A stretch of 64,000 nucleotides of DNA from Rhodococcoides fascians A25f (GCF_000760935.2 NZ_CP049744.1:558001-622000); one strand, 5' to 3'. Shown: positions 44,532-54,606, numbered from the stretch's first letter. Notes: generated from the letters alone by a model not told the origin. Numbers and translations: made by a program.

Positions 44532-46522
44532 GGCTGGTCCTGTTCGGTGTCGGTGGGAACGATTCGGGCGAGGACTTGGTCTACGCGGACCTGATCCCCC
44601 ACTGCAACGGTGAGTTCGACGGTGCCGTCGATGGGCGTGGTCAAGGTGTGTTCCATCTTCATCGCCTCGACGACGACGATGGCCGAGCCTGCGGTGACGG
44701 CGCTGCCGGAGGTGGTTCCGATCGCGATGATCGAACCCGGCATCGGTGAGAGGATCTCGGCGTCCCCGGAGTGCGCTTCGTTCTCGCGCACACTGGGCTC
44801 GGCGATCCGATCGACACGCCAGGTACCCCGAGAGCTGGAAACCCAGGTGGCCGAACCGATTCGGGCGAACGTCATCGTTTCGCGTCGATCGTCGAGTACC
44901 ACATCCACCGATTCTCCGGCGGCCACGGCTCGCAGAGTGCGCGGTATTCCGTCGTCGACGACGACCGTTGCCGCATCGAGTGTCCCGGTGATGGACACGT
45001 GGGCAGTGCGACCTCCCGATGCCAGACGGCAGTGGAACGGCGCGTGCGCTCCCACACGCCATCCCGACGGCGTACCCCAGATGTCGTGGCCTGCCGCCTG
45101 CCACACATCGAGCCAGGCGATAGCCGCGGCCGCGATCAGCGCCTCGTCGGTTGCCTCGGCGGCGACGAAATCCTCGACCCGGCGGTCGAGCAGTCCGGTG
45201 TCGAGGTTGCCGGCTCGAACGTCGTTGTCGACGAGCAGGAATCGCGCGAACTCGATGTTCGTGACAACTCCGAGCACGGCAGTGTCGGCGAGCGCCCGAT
45301 CCAAGGTACGCAGGGCCGTGCTGCGGTCTGGGCCGTAGGCAATGACCTTCGAGAGCATCGGGTCGTAGTTGCTGCCCACCTCGGTTCCGACGGCGAGGCC
45401 GGAGTCGACGCGGATGCCGGGGCCGGTGGGTTCACGCAATCCGACGACGGTGCCGCCGGTGGGGAGGAATCCGCGGCCGGGATCCTCGGCGTAGACGCGG
45501 GCCTCGATGGCGTGGCCGGTCAGCTGAATGTCGTTCTGGCTCAGAGTGAGCGCTTCACCGGCAGCCACCCGGACCTGCCATTCCACGAGGTCGAGGCCGG
45601 TGACCATCTCGGTGACCGGGTGCTCGACCTGCAGGCGGGTGTTCATCTCCATGAAGAAGAACTCGTCCGGGCTGTCCGCCGAGACGATGAATTCGACCGT
45701 GCCGGCACCCGAATAGTCGACGCTTCGGGCGGTGTTGCACGCGGCCTCGCCGATGCGCGCCCGGGTCTGTTCGTCGAGCAGCGGTGACGGTGCTTCCTCG
45801 ATGACCTTCTGATGTCGCCGCTGCAGACTGCATTCGCGTTCGCCCAGATGGATGACGTTGCCGTGTCCGTCGGCGAGGATCTGCACCTCGATATGCCGAG
45901 GCCGCAACACGAATCGTTCGAGGAAGAGGGTGTCGTCACCGAAGGACGAGGCCGCTTCGCGGCGAGCGCTCGTCAATGCCGCGGGGAGGTCCTCGGCGCG
46001 CTCGACCAGACGCATGCCCTTGCCGCCGCCACCTGCGGACGGCTTGACCAGCACCGGGAACCCGACGTCCGGCGCGCCGGCGATGAGGTCCTCGTCGGAC
46101 AGTCCGGGTCGGGAGATGCCGGGTACGACCGGGACGCCGAAGGCGCTGACGGCGGCCTTGGCGGCGATCTTGTCGCCCATCACTTCGATGGCCTTGGCCG
46201 GAGGTCCGAGGAAGGCGATTCCCGCTGCGGCACAAGCGGTTGCGAATTCCGAGTTCTCGGACAGGAAGCCGTATCCGGGATGAATTCCCTGTGCGCCGGT
46301 GGCTTTCGCGGCGGCGATCACCTTGGCGATGTCGAGGTAGCTCTCGCGAGCGCTGGCGGGGCCGAGTCGTACTGCGGTATCGGCTTCGCGGACGTGCCGG
46401 GCGTCGGCGTCCGCGTCGCTGTAGACGGCGACGGTGCGAATCCCCATGCGACGCAACGTGCGTGCCACTCGGACGGCGATCTCGCCTCGGTTGGCGATCA
46501 GAATGGTGTCTATCGTGGTCAT
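44528..46522 (-). CDS. accA: Biotin carboxylase/biotin carboxyl carrier subunit, methylcrotonyl-CoA carboxylase type
   Basis: This is a 664-residue alpha subunit. The biotin carboxylase domain (residues 1 to about 450) includes [34 protein letters not shown], the ATP loop [12 protein letters not shown] and [20 protein letters not shown] linker follows, then a biotinyl domain at the C-terminus with EAMKMEHT, whose lysine carries biotin. Paired with the adjacent carboxyltransferase and acyl-CoA dehydrogenase genes, it fits methylcrotonyl-CoA carboxylase, the role shown for AccA1-AccD1 in Mycobacterium tuberculosis. The start at 46522 is 5 bases after the accD stop. A propionyl-CoA carboxylase is a less likely alternative. 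Confidence 0.9.
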   Translation of the reverse strand: MTTIDTILIANRGEIAVRVARTLRRMGIRTVAVYSDADADARHVREADTAVRLGPASARESYLDIAKVIAAAKATGAQGIHPGYGFLSENSEFATACAAAGIAFLGPPAKAIEVMGDKIAAKAAVSAFGVPVVPGISRPGLSDEDLIAGAPDVGFPVLVKPSAGGGGKGMRLVERAEDLPAALTSARREAASSFGDDTLFLERFVLRPRHIEVQILADGHGNVIHLGERECSLQRRHQKVIEEAPSPLLDEQTRARIGEAACNTARSVDYSGAGTVEFIVSADSPDEFFFMEMNTRLQVEHPVTEMVTGLDLVEWQVRVAAGEALTLSQNDIQLTGHAIEARVYAEDPGRGFLPTGGTVVGLREPTGPGIRVDSGLAVGTEVGSNYDPMLSKVIAYGPDRSTALRTLDRALADTAVLGVVTNIEFARFLLVDNDVRAGNLDTGLLDRRVEDFVAAEATDEALIAAAAIAWLDVWQAAGHDIWGTPSGWRVGAHAPFHCRLASGGRTAHVSITGTLDAATVVVDDGIPRTLRAVAAGESVDVVLDDRRETMTFARIGSATWVSSSRGTWRVDRIAEPSVRENEAHSGDAEILSPMPGSIIAIGTTSGSAVTAGSAIVVVEAMKMEHTLTTPIDGTVELTVAVGDQVRVDQVLARIVPTDTEQDQP

Positions 46523-46527
46523 GTCTC

Positions 46528-48105
46528 TCACATCCTGAAAACGCCGTAGGAGACCGGCTCTAGCGGCGCATTCGCGCACGCCGAGAGAGCCAGTCCGAGA
46601 ACCTGCCTGGTATCGGCGGGGTCGATGATGCCGTCGTCCCAGAGCCGGGCCGTCGAGTAGTAGGGGTTGCCCTGACTTTCGTACTGATCCCGGATCGGAG
46701 CTTTGAACGCTTCCTGGTCTTCGTCGCCCCACGGCTTGCCCGCTGCATCGAGCTGGTCGCTGCGCACGGTGGCGAGCACCGATGCGGCCTGTTCACCGCC
46801 CATCACCGAGATGCGGGCGTTGGGCCACATGAACAGGAAGCGGGGCGAATATGCTCTGCCGCACATGGAGTAGTTGCCTGCACCGTACGAGCCGCCGATG
46901 ACGACGGTGATCTTCGGGACGCGGGCGCAGGCCACGGCCGTCACCATCTTCGCGCCGTGTTTTGCGATGCCGCCTGCCTCGTAGTCGCGGCCGACCATGA
47001 AGCCGGTGATGTTCTGCAGGAAGACGAGCGGGATGCTGCGCTTGTCGCACAGTTCGATGAAATGTGCGCCCTTCATGGCAGATTCGGCGAACAGGACACC
47101 GTTGTTGGCGATGATTCCGACGGGATGGCCGTGGAGGTGGGCGAATCCGGTGACGAGTGTCTTGCCGTATTCGGCCTTGAACTCGTCGAATTCGCCTGCG
47201 TCGACCACTCGGGTGATCACCTCGCGCACGTCGTACGGGGTGCGAGGATCGGTGGGCACGACGTCGTAGATCTCGCTCTGATCGGCAACGGGCTCGCGGG
47301 TGGTGACGACGTCCCATGGCCGCGTGGTGCGGGGTCCGAGAGTGGAAACGATGCGGCGCACGCGTCGCAGTGCGTCTCGATCGTCGTCGGCCAGATGGTC
47401 GGTGACGCCGGAGATCTTCGAGTGCAGATCACCACCGCCGAGTTCTTCGGCCGTGACGACCTCGCCGGTCGCGGCCTTCACCAATGGCGGGCCGCCGAGG
47501 AAGATCGTGCCCTGGTTCCTGACGATGATCGCTTCGTCGCTCATCGCAGGCACGTAGGCACCGCCCGCGGTGCAGGAGCCCATGACGGCAGCGATTTGCG
47601 CAATCCCTTTGGCGCTCATGGTCGCTTGGTTGAAGAAGATGCGGCCGAAGTGGTCGCGGTCGGGAAACACCTCGTCCTGACGCGGCAGGAATGCGCCGCC
47701 CGAGTCGACGAGGTAGATGCACGGGAGGGTGTTCTGCAACGCGATTTCCTGAGCGCGCAGATGCTTCTTGACCGTCATCGGGTAGTAGGTGCCGCCCTTG
47801 ACCGTCGCGTCGTTGGCGATGATCACGCACTCGCGTCCGGAGACGCGGCCGATGCCGGCGATCACACCGGCACCGGGGCATTCGTCGTCGTACAAACCGT
47901 TGGCGGCCAGTGGGGCGATTTCCAGGAATGGGCTGCCCGGATCCAGCAGCTCGTCGACGCGGTCGCGGGGGAGCAGCTTGCCGCGGGCGATGTGTCGCTG
48001 CCGGGACTTCTCGTTGCCGCCCAGGGCCGCGGCGGCGAGCCGGTCGGCGAGTTCGCTGGTGAGAAGCTCGTGATCTGCGCGGTTGGCAGCGGTATCGATC
48101 GCCAT
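46528..48105 (-). CDS. accD: Acyl-CoA carboxyltransferase beta subunit, methylcrotonyl-CoA carboxylase type
   Basis: This is a 525-residue carboxyltransferase with two crotonase-like halves. The N half has [39 protein letters not shown] and [16 protein letters not shown]. The C half has [38 protein letters not shown] and [27 protein letters not shown] and GNYSMCGRA are typical for methylcrotonyl-CoA carboxylases. ATG at 48105 is preferred to GTG at 48114 because AAGG is then at a usable distance. It is the first gene of the leftward operon and is divergent from a TetR gene. Confidence 0.9.
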   Translation of the reverse strand: MAIDTAANRADHELLTSELADRLAAAALGGNEKSRQRHIARGKLLPRDRVDELLDPGSPFLEIAPLAANGLYDDECPGAGVIAGIGRVSGRECVIIANDATVKGGTYYPMTVKKHLRAQEIALQNTLPCIYLVDSGGAFLPRQDEVFPDRDHFGRIFFNQATMSAKGIAQIAAVMGSCTAGGAYVPAMSDEAIIVRNQGTIFLGGPPLVKAATGEVVTAEELGGGDLHSKISGVTDHLADDDRDALRRVRRIVSTLGPRTTRPWDVVTTREPVADQSEIYDVVPTDPRTPYDVREVITRVVDAGEFDEFKAEYGKTLVTGFAHLHGHPVGIIANNGVLFAESAMKGAHFIELCDKRSIPLVFLQNITGFMVGRDYEAGGIAKHGAKMVTAVACARVPKITVVIGGSYGAGNYSMCGRAYSPRFLFMWPNARISVMGGEQAASVLATVRSDQLDAAGKPWGDEDQEAFKAPIRDQYESQGNPYYSTARLWDDGIIDPADTRQVLGLALSACANAPLEPVSYGVFRM

Positions 48106-48149
48106 GAGGTGCACGCCTTAGGGGTCGGACGTCGGTGTCGCAGGAGTTG

Positions 48150-48193
48150 AGTTAATGGTTGATAACTGACATGATAGTAAACTACGATTAACT
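48150..48193. promoter_or_regulatory. AT-rich divergent promoter region of the accD operon and tetR gene
   Basis: AGTTAAT at 48150-48156 is complementary to ATTAACT at 48187-48193. Inside, TGATA occurs twice (about 48160 and 48172). The region is much more AT-rich than its surroundings and lies between start codons at 48105 and 48196. It very probably contains both promoters and the TetR operator. Confidence 0.5.
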
Positions 48194-48195
48194 GA

Positions 48196-48813
48196 GTGTC
48201 CAGGGTCGAGGGGGTGCAGGAGTTGGAAAAGCCGACGACCGTGCGCGAGCAACGCAAGGCCGAGCGCCGGCAACAATTGCTCGACGCCGCGGCATCGCTG
48301 TTCGCCGATCGCGGGTTCACCTCCGTGCGGCTAGAGGATCTGGGTGCGGCAGTCGGAATAAGCGGTCCCGCCGTCTATCGCCACTTTCCGAACAAGGAGG
48401 CGGTGCTCGTCGAATTGATGGTCGGAATCTCGGAGTATCTGCTCGACGGCGGCCGCGAGGTGGTCGGCCGAGAGGCCGTCGACTCGGGGACAGTGTCGGC
48501 CTTGGTGGAGTTCCACCTCGATTTCGCTTTCGAGACACCGGCATTCATTCGCATCCAGGATCGCGACCTGCAGAGCCTGCCCGAGGGAGCTCGACGCAAG
48601 GTGCGCCGAATGCAGCGCGAGTACGTGGAACTGTGGGTCGAGGTGCTGTGTGCCGTCGACCCGGAGTTGAACGAGGCCGATGCGCGCACCACAGCGCACG
48701 CGGTCTTCGGCCTGATCAACTCGACGCCCTACAGCGCGGGGCGTACTCCGTCACGAAGTGCTCGGCCGGTGTTGCGAACAATGGCACTGGGGGCTCTGGG
48801 GGTACGGAACTGA
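48196..48813 (+). CDS. TetR-family regulator of the accD operon
   Basis: This is a 205-residue TetR-type regulator. The DNA-binding part is RRQQLLDAAASLFADRGFTS, then VRLEDLGAAVGISGPAVYRH and FPNKEAVLVE, followed by a helical C-terminal domain. It is divergent from the carboxylase operon, the same position as the TetR regulator Rv2506 beside the mycobacterial counterpart. It probably senses a leucine-pathway acyl-CoA. The GTG at 48196 has no visible ribosome site, so leaderless translation is possible; GTG at 48214 is an alternative. A long inverted repeat follows the stop. Confidence 0.88.
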   Translation: MSRVEGVQELEKPTTVREQRKAERRQQLLDAAASLFADRGFTSVRLEDLGAAVGISGPAVYRHFPNKEAVLVELMVGISEYLLDGGREVVGREAVDSGTVSALVEFHLDFAFETPAFIRIQDRDLQSLPEGARRKVRRMQREYVELWVEVLCAVDPELNEADARTTAHAVFGLINSTPYSAGRTPSRSARPVLRTMALGALGVRN

Positions 48814-48817
48814 CCTG

Positions 48818-48877
48818 AGTGTCCACAATTCACCTCACCGATCGCGATCCCGCCTGCGGACGCAAATTGTGGACACT
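48818..48877. terminator. Long inverted repeat between convergent tetR and DUF3068 genes
   Basis: AGTGTCCACAATT (48818-48830) and its perfect complement (48865-48877) frame 34 bases that include the small palindrome GATCGCGATC. It starts 4 bases after the TetR stop and ends 8 bases from the DUF3068 stop on the other strand. It probably terminates both transcripts. The unusually long arms also resemble the ends of a small repeat element. Confidence 0.6.
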
Positions 48878-48885
48878 GACTGCAC

Positions 48886-49938
48886 CTACACTGCCGCGTG
48901 TTCGGTTTCGTCCGCGTGCTGTCGGGTGGGCTCGGGCGAGCGTGCGCGACGGGACCCGATCATCCCGGCGGCAACGGCACCGACGAGGCAGGCCCCACCG
49001 ACCGTGTATCCCAATAACGGTCCGCGAGAAGTCAACCAGGCCAGTTTGTTCGCTGCATCGCGCGCCGAGGCCACCTGCTCCGAGCGGCCCGTCTCGTCCA
49101 GGGCGATCGACGCCTTGAAAATGGTGACCTCGGGGATCTTCGGATCTCTCGCGAAGTACTGGTACGGGGTTTCCCTGCCCCACACCAGGCTTCCGCTTCT
49201 GGGTTCGACGTAGATGTCGCGAACGTTCGAGTACCACCGCTTCATCGTGATCGGTTCGTCCCCGTCGCCCAGTCCCCACTTCGATGCAGGCAGGGTCACC
49301 GAATTGATCGGCGATTGCGTCGTGGTCGAGAGGTCGGCTTCGGTCACGATCGATCGGAAGTGATAGATCGGCAGCCCCTCCATGGTGAGTTCCTCCACGA
49401 AGTTCGCCTCGAAGCTCGTCCACGCCGTCGCGTCGTAGACCGTGTACGTGATCGGCTGCGTATCGAAGGGAAAGCGATGCTGTAACCCTGTGCGCGGCAA
49501 TGGAACAGCAGCCGAATCGACGGTGGTCTGTAGTGATCCCGCCGGCTCGACGGGTAAGCCCGTGCGCCGGTCGCTGGTCACTCGATCCACCGAGGCGGTC
49601 AGCAGGCTCTCGTCCCCGTCGCGGTCGGCGCGTCGCACCGTCGCTCCGACCTGGAAGGTGACGCGGTCCGCGTCGGAGGGATTTTCCACGGTGATGTACC
49701 GCTGGAGAACGAGGGGAACACCTGTTGCGATCGACAAGGGGCCGGGTCCCGTGATCGTCCTCGAGTCGAGGACCTCACCGCCTGCTCCGTCTGCCGTGGT
49801 GGCCACCGTGGTGGCTGCGATGTCGAGGGGAGTCACGGCCAGGCTGTCGTATACGAGGGTGGGCAGAAGGAGCGCAACGACGATCGCGAAGGATCCCAGT
49901 CCTGCGAGCACGCACATCGCGATTCTCACCCGTGACAT
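48886..49938 (-). CDS. DUF3068 / PorA-family-like membrane protein
   Basis: This is a 350-residue protein with one hydrophobic segment at the N-terminus (AMCVLAGLGSFAIVVALLLP) and one near the C-terminus (YTVGGACLVGAVAAGMIG), leaving a domain of about 250 residues outside the cytoplasm. QPITYTVYDATAWTSFEANF and DIYVEPRSGSLVWGRETPYQ are typical of DUF3068, a family widespread in mycolate-containing actinobacteria and often labelled PorA-like. Pore activity is not established for most members. ATG at 49938 is chosen; the next start upstream (49977) adds a poorly supported leader. It is convergent with the TetR gene and divergent from the MFS gene. Confidence 0.78.
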   Translation of the reverse strand: MSRVRIAMCVLAGLGSFAIVVALLLPTLVYDSLAVTPLDIAATTVATTADGAGGEVLDSRTITGPGPLSIATGVPLVLQRYITVENPSDADRVTFQVGATVRRADRDGDESLLTASVDRVTSDRRTGLPVEPAGSLQTTVDSAAVPLPRTGLQHRFPFDTQPITYTVYDATAWTSFEANFVEELTMEGLPIYHFRSIVTEADLSTTTQSPINSVTLPASKWGLGDGDEPITMKRWYSNVRDIYVEPRSGSLVWGRETPYQYFARDPKIPEVTIFKASIALDETGRSEQVASARDAANKLAWLTSRGPLLGYTVGGACLVGAVAAGMIGSRRARSPEPTRQHADETEHAAV

Positions 49939-50122
49939 GAACACCGTCCCAACTATTTTCGATTCCGGCCATCTCATCCTGCCGTGACGAAAGCGCCGAA
50001 TGTCCGCTTCCGGGTTGTGACCTGTCAGCACGTTCGGGGGAAATGACAGAGACATCAACCGATGTTGAGACTGTGCCTCGCGGTGCACACTGGTGTCGAT
50101 CGCGCTGAACAGGGGGACGACC

Positions 50123-51484
50123 ATGGCGACCGGTATCGATCGAGGCACGGTGGTCGATCGCGGCAGCCGTTGGCGAACCATCGGGACGTTGCGAACCGGG
50201 CCCGGTTCTGCAGTCCTTCCTTTCGGCTGGGGACCGGCGATCGTGTTGGTCCTCGTGGCCTTCGTGGACCGTATCGAATTCAGCCTCGTCGCCGCGGTTC
50301 TTCCTCAGCTGCAGGCCGAATGGGGTTTCGGCGACGCGGTGGCGGGATCGCTGCCCAGTGCTTCCGCGATCGCCGCGGGCGTCCTGGCGATACCGGCTGC
50401 GTACTTCGCCGACCGTCACGATCGCGGCAGGATCGTGACCTGGGTCGTCGTTCTGTGGTCTCTGGCGACGCTGGGCTCGGCGCTTGCGCCCACCTTCCTG
50501 ATCTTCTACCTCGTGCGGGTCGGTCTTGCCGCCGCGGAGGCGGTGGACAACCCGGCGAGCGCGAGTCTGCTTGCCGACTTCTATCCGCCTGCAACACGAT
50601 CCACCGCGTTCGGTTGGTGGCGAACGTCCGCGTACCTGGGCGGCGCGGGCATCGTCCTGGGTGGTGTGCTGGCGGACTGGCTGGGCTGGCGCGGGGCGTT
50701 CATGGTCATGACGATCCCGGGACTGCTTGTTGCAGTGCTCGTCTCACGTCTGAAAGAACCCGAACGTGGATACGCCGACACGGTGGCAGCCCATGCAGAC
50801 CCGAGCGCGCAGACTGCAGCACCGTCCGGGCCGCTGGGCTCGCAGATACGGCGAGTTCTGCCCATCCGAACGCTGTGGTTCACCGGAGCGGCTCTGACGG
50901 TCATGAGTCTGTCGATCGGTGGTCTGACCTTCTGGCTTCCGAGTCTGCTGCAACGCCGATACGGCCTGTCCGAATCGGCGGCCGCGACGGCGGGCGGAGG
51001 AATGACACTTGTGGGGATCGTTCTCGGCACGCTCGTCGCCGCGATGGCAACCCGACGAGCCATGATCGGGACCAGCCTCGCGCAGTGGCGAGTACTGCTC
51101 GGCGGTGGCGGGATTCTGCTGGGCAGCGTCTTCATGTCGATTGCCCTCGGAATGAACTCCACGGTGGTGTTCGTCGTATTTCTCACCGTCTTCGCGTTCT
51201 TCTCGGCTTTCGCCCTCCCCACGCTCACCGCGTGTGTCGCCGACGTCGTCCCGGCACGTGACCGAGGTCTGGGATTCGGCATGCTCCAGATCGCCGCGAC
51301 GGTGGGCGGTGCCGTCGGGCCGCTCCTGGTCGGCGTGGTCTCCGATGCTGCGAACTCACTCACGGTCGGCATGATTCCGCTCCTACCGCTGTTGGCCGTC
51401 GGCGGAGTTCTCGCCCTCCTGGCCTACTGGTCCGTGGAAGGCGATGCGCAACGCGTCCTGGCCGCCGCAGCGCGAGAAGAGTAA
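50123..51484 (+). CDS. MFS transporter
   Basis: This is a 453-residue carrier with twelve predicted spans. VLVLVAFVDRIEFSLVAAVL begins the first span, YFADRHDRGRIVTWVVVLWS is a loop 2-3 signature, and RVGLAAAEAVDNPASASLLA is the span 4 region. The central loop is hydrophilic (HADPSAQTAAPSGP). The pattern resembles spinster-like or drug/metabolite carriers. ATG at 50123 has AGGGGGA upstream; an ATG at 50093 would add 10 residues. The nickel/cobalt permease gene follows after 19 bases, so the two may be co-transcribed. The substrate is unknown. Confidence 0.82.
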   Translation: MATGIDRGTVVDRGSRWRTIGTLRTGPGSAVLPFGWGPAIVLVLVAFVDRIEFSLVAAVLPQLQAEWGFGDAVAGSLPSASAIAAGVLAIPAAYFADRHDRGRIVTWVVVLWSLATLGSALAPTFLIFYLVRVGLAAAEAVDNPASASLLADFYPPATRSTAFGWWRTSAYLGGAGIVLGGVLADWLGWRGAFMVMTIPGLLVAVLVSRLKEPERGYADTVAAHADPSAQTAAPSGPLGSQIRRVLPIRTLWFTGAALTVMSLSIGGLTFWLPSLLQRRYGLSESAAATAGGGMTLVGIVLGTLVAAMATRRAMIGTSLAQWRVLLGGGGILLGSVFMSIALGMNSTVVFVVFLTVFAFFSAFALPTLTACVADVVPARDRGLGFGMLQIAATVGGAVGPLLVGVVSDAANSLTVGMIPLLPLLAVGGVLALLAYWSVEGDAQRVLAAAAREE

Positions 51485-51503
51485 TCCGTCGTCATCGGAG
51501 ACA

Positions 51504-52640
51504 ATGATCGACATGACGACCCAACTATCGCGTGTCGAGCTCGGCAGACGGCAGAGTCGATTCACTCTCGACGAGGTTCCGCGGCTGCTGGCGATGGCCG
51601 GCTTCATTGCCGCGTTGCATGTGATCGGGTGGGGGCTGTTCACCCACTACGACTCGATTCCCAGCATCCACGGCCTGACCGGAGCCGACGGCACCCTCGT
51701 CTACGCGGGAGCGGGCGTGCTGGCGTACACCCTCGGTCTCAGGCACGCGTTCGACGCCGATCACATCGCCGCCATCGACGACACCACCCGCTTTCTCTTG
51801 CAGAAGGGCAAGCGGCCGTTGGCCGTCGGGCTGTTCTTCTCGCTCGGTCACTCGACCGTCGTGTTCGTGTTCGTCGCCGCGATTGCCTTCGTCGCCTCGC
51901 AGGCGACGGCATTCCAGGATGCTTTCGCCGGGGTCGGCGGCATCATCGGCACGTTGGTGTCCGGAACGTTCCTCTATCTCATCGCCGCGCTGAACATCGC
52001 GGTCCTCGCCGGCATCGTCGGGGTGTGGCGGCGCGCGAAACGCGGTGAGTTCACCGAGGCCGGGCTCGACGAGCTGCTGGCCAAGCGCGGCTTGATGAAT
52101 CGACTGTTCCGGGGCCGCTACGACAAGATGATCAACCACTCGTGGCAGATGTACCCGCTCGGCCTGTTGTTCGGGCTCGGTTTCGATACCGCCACTCAGG
52201 TCGGTCTGCTCGCCATCGCCGGCACGACCGCTATCGCAGGCGGACTCCCACCGATGGCGATCGTCGCGCTGCCGGTCCTGTTCGCCGCGGGCATGACCAC
52301 GATGGACACGATCGACGGCATTTTCATGTCCAAGGCATACGGATGGGCATTCGTCACCCCGGTCCGCAAGATCTACTACAACATGACGATGACGGGCCTC
52401 TCGGTCTTCGTGGCCCTGGTGATCGGGACGGTGCAGCTGCTGACCCTGCTTGCCGAGCAGTTCCAGCTGACCGGTGGCCTGTGGGACGCACTGGCCGTCA
52501 TCGATCTGAATCTGGCCGGCCAACTCGTCGTCGGCACGTTCTTCGTTGTCTGGATCGGCGCGGTCGTGTATTACAAGGTGGCGCGCATCGACGAACGCGG
52601 TGGCGCGCTCGGACACTCGAATGCAATGGAGAATCAGTGA
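51504..52640 (+). CDS. NiCoT-family nickel/cobalt permease
   Basis: This is a 378-residue HoxN/NixA/NhlF-type permease with eight spans. The span 2 signature LRHAFDADHIAAIDDTTR binds the metal, FSLGHSTVVF is the second signature and GMTTMDTIDGIFM a further one. The third signature, normally GFDTATE, reads GFDTATQ, an acidic-to-amide change that may alter ion selectivity. It imports Ni or Co for metalloenzymes such as urease, hydrogenase or B12-dependent enzymes; none is encoded nearby. The start is ATG at 51504 or 51513. Its stop overlaps the lipase GTG start (GTGA), implying coupling to an unrelated-looking gene. Confidence 0.88.
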   Translation: MIDMTTQLSRVELGRRQSRFTLDEVPRLLAMAGFIAALHVIGWGLFTHYDSIPSIHGLTGADGTLVYAGAGVLAYTLGLRHAFDADHIAAIDDTTRFLLQKGKRPLAVGLFFSLGHSTVVFVFVAAIAFVASQATAFQDAFAGVGGIIGTLVSGTFLYLIAALNIAVLAGIVGVWRRAKRGEFTEAGLDELLAKRGLMNRLFRGRYDKMINHSWQMYPLGLLFGLGFDTATQVGLLAIAGTTAIAGGLPPMAIVALPVLFAAGMTTMDTIDGIFMSKAYGWAFVTPVRKIYYNMTMTGLSVFVALVIGTVQLLTLLAEQFQLTGGLWDALAVIDLNLAGQLVVGTFFVVWIGAVVYYKVARIDERGGALGHSNAMENQ

Positions 52641-53794
52641 TTGCTCGTCGTCGGATCGGTGTCCTCGCAGTCGTCGCAGCGCTCGCGTCGAGCATGGCTT
52701 CTGGCCTGCTGGCCGCCCCTGCCTCGGCTGCTCCGGCGATCACGCAGGACATCGGCGACGTCGTCTCCAGTCGTGAGCTGCCACAGGACTTCTGGATTCC
52801 CGGTTCGTCCTCGGCCGAAGTGCTCACCTACGTCACCACCGACACTTTCGGCGAGAAGGCGCTCAGCACCGGCACCGTCTTCCTGCCGCAGGGCACTGCC
52901 CCGGACGGCGGTTGGCCGGTGATCTCGTGGGCCCACGGCACGTCCGGACTCGGTGACTCGTGCGCACCGTCCGTCGCGGGACCGGCTCTGGCCGAACGTG
53001 ATCTGCCGTATCTGGGGAACTGGCTCGCGCAGGGCTACGCCATCGTCGCCAGTGACTACGCCGGACTCGGAACACCCGGCTTGCCCACGTATCTCGACGG
53101 TAGGACCACGGCACACAACGTCGTGGACATGGTCAAGGCCGGCCGCAATTACAGCGAAGACCTCTCGCGATCCTGGGTGGCCGTCGGCCAATCGCAGGGC
53201 GGTGGAGCCGCCATCTACACCGCGCGGTACGCAACGGAATTCGGCGGACCCGATCTCGACTACCGCGGAGCGGTCGGTACCGGAACTCCCGCGTACATCG
53301 AGAAGTTGGTCTCGATAGGTGGACCGGGCGTTCCGCCCGTGGAGCTACCGTCGGGACTGACTGCGTACGTCGCGTACATCGGCGCTTCGTTGCGCTACGC
53401 GCACCCCGAGCTCGGGCTGGACAACATCTTGACCCCCCTCGGAAAGAAGTACGCGGCTCTGGCCGAGACGGCGTGTGTAGCGGACCTCGAGGAGCAACTC
53501 GACGGCGTCAAGATCGGCGATTTCTTCACCGCGCCGCTGACCGGCTTGCCGGGATTCACGGCCGTGCTCGACGACTACATGGCGATGCCCGAAACTGGAT
53601 TCGACAAGCCCTTCTTCATGGGAAACGGGCTGCAGGACATCGACGTTCCGTTCCCGACCACTGCCGCCTACGTCGCCCGTCTCACGGCCGCCGGTCAGCC
53701 TGTGACGTTCCGGGCCTACAACACGGACCACAGCGGAGCCCTCGTCCAGTCACAGGCCGACACGATCCCGTTCGTCGCAGGACTGTTCCGCTAG
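52637..53794 (+). CDS. Secreted lipase/esterase (LIP family)
   Basis: This is a 385-residue secretory lipase-family protein. The signal peptide IGVLAVVAALASSMASGLLA ends near APASAAPA and should be cleaved. The mature part has an alpha/beta-hydrolase fold with WAHGTSGLGDSCAPS (oxyanion region), the nucleophile elbow GQSQGGGAA, and a C-terminal histidine in NTDHSGAL. Bacterial LIP proteins hydrolyse triacylglycerols or wax esters. The GTG start overlaps the permease stop. The 3' end overlaps the convergent SDR gene by 4 bases. Substrate range is not inferable. Confidence 0.84.
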   Translation: MIARRRIGVLAVVAALASSMASGLLAAPASAAPAITQDIGDVVSSRELPQDFWIPGSSSAEVLTYVTTDTFGEKALSTGTVFLPQGTAPDGGWPVISWAHGTSGLGDSCAPSVAGPALAERDLPYLGNWLAQGYAIVASDYAGLGTPGLPTYLDGRTTAHNVVDMVKAGRNYSEDLSRSWVAVGQSQGGGAAIYTARYATEFGGPDLDYRGAVGTGTPAYIEKLVSIGGPGVPPVELPSGLTAYVAYIGASLRYAHPELGLDNILTPLGKKYAALAETACVADLEEQLDGVKIGDFFTAPLTGLPGFTAVLDDYMAMPETGFDKPFFMGNGLQDIDVPFPTTAAYVARLTAAGQPVTFRAYNTDHSGALVQSQADTIPFVAGLFR

Positions 53795-54606
53795 TTGACC
53801 GGGCGCTTGCTCGGCAGTCCGTATGCGCGGGCCGTGAACTTCTCGAGCACGGTGCGTGGCAGCAATCGTTGGGCGAGAAACACTGCAGGAGCATTGCTGC
53901 CGACGGCGTAGATCGGAAGAGTCTTCTTGTCCTCGACCGCTCGCAACACGGTCTTGGCGACGGTCTCGGCCGAGATGCCCTGTGCCTCTTTGGCGTCGAG
54001 CTTCGCGATCACCGTGGTGAAATCGCGTAGATACGGCGAATGCGGTCCGCAGTACTTTGTGCGACGCGCCGAGAGCCCGGTGGCGATCGAGCCGGGTTCG
54101 ACTGTGGTGATGTCGATTCCGTACGGCTCGAGCTCGAACCGCGCCGCGGTGGCGAACCCCTTGATCGCAGCCTTCGTTGCGGCGTACGAGGAGCGGTAGG
54201 CCAGGGGGAAGCTGGCGAGCATCGACCCGATGTTGACGACTCTGCCGCGGCCCCGCTCACGCATGGCCGGCAACACAGCCTGGGTCAGCTCGATCGCGCC
54301 GAAGACGTTGAGCTGGAACAGTCGGGTGATCGCCTCGATGGGGAGTTCTTCGATCGGTCCGCATTGGCTTTCACCGGCATTGTTGATCAGCACATCGATC
54401 GGGGTGTCGCCGATTCCGTCCACGAACGCGCGAATCGATGCCGGATCTGTCAGGTCGAGATCGCGGTAGTCGACGCCGGGGATGGGTTCGACCACGGCCG
54501 AGCTGTTGCGGCTCGTCCCGATGACGCGAAAGCCGCGAGCGATGAGAAGTTCGGCGATCGCCTCGCCGATTCCGGACGTCGCTCCGGTGACAATTGCAGT
54601 ATTCAT
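53791..54606 (-). CDS. SDR-family oxidoreductase at the end of the aromatic operon
   Basis: This is a 271-residue classical SDR. TGATSGIG is at residues 8-15, then LINNAGES, the catalytic serine in VNIGSMLA, and SSYAATKAA with the tyrosine-lysine pair. The C-terminal part with FLAQRLLPRTVLEKFTARAY resembles membrane-associated steroid or retinol-type SDRs. ATG overlaps the MhpA-like stop by 4 bases (ATGA), so it is the last gene of the leftward aromatic operon. It may oxidise an alcohol on a side chain or a ring-cleavage product. Confidence 0.86.
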   Translation of the reverse strand: MNTAIVTGATSGIGEAIAELLIARGFRVIGTSRNSSAVVEPIPGVDYRDLDLTDPASIRAFVDGIGDTPIDVLINNAGESQCGPIEELPIEAITRLFQLNVFGAIELTQAVLPAMRERGRGRVVNIGSMLASFPLAYRSSYAATKAAIKGFATAARFELEPYGIDITTVEPGSIATGLSARRTKYCGPHSPYLRDFTTVIAKLDAKEAQGISAETVAKTVLRAVEDKKTLPIYAVGSNAPAVFLAQRLLPRTVLEKFTARAYGLPSKRPVN

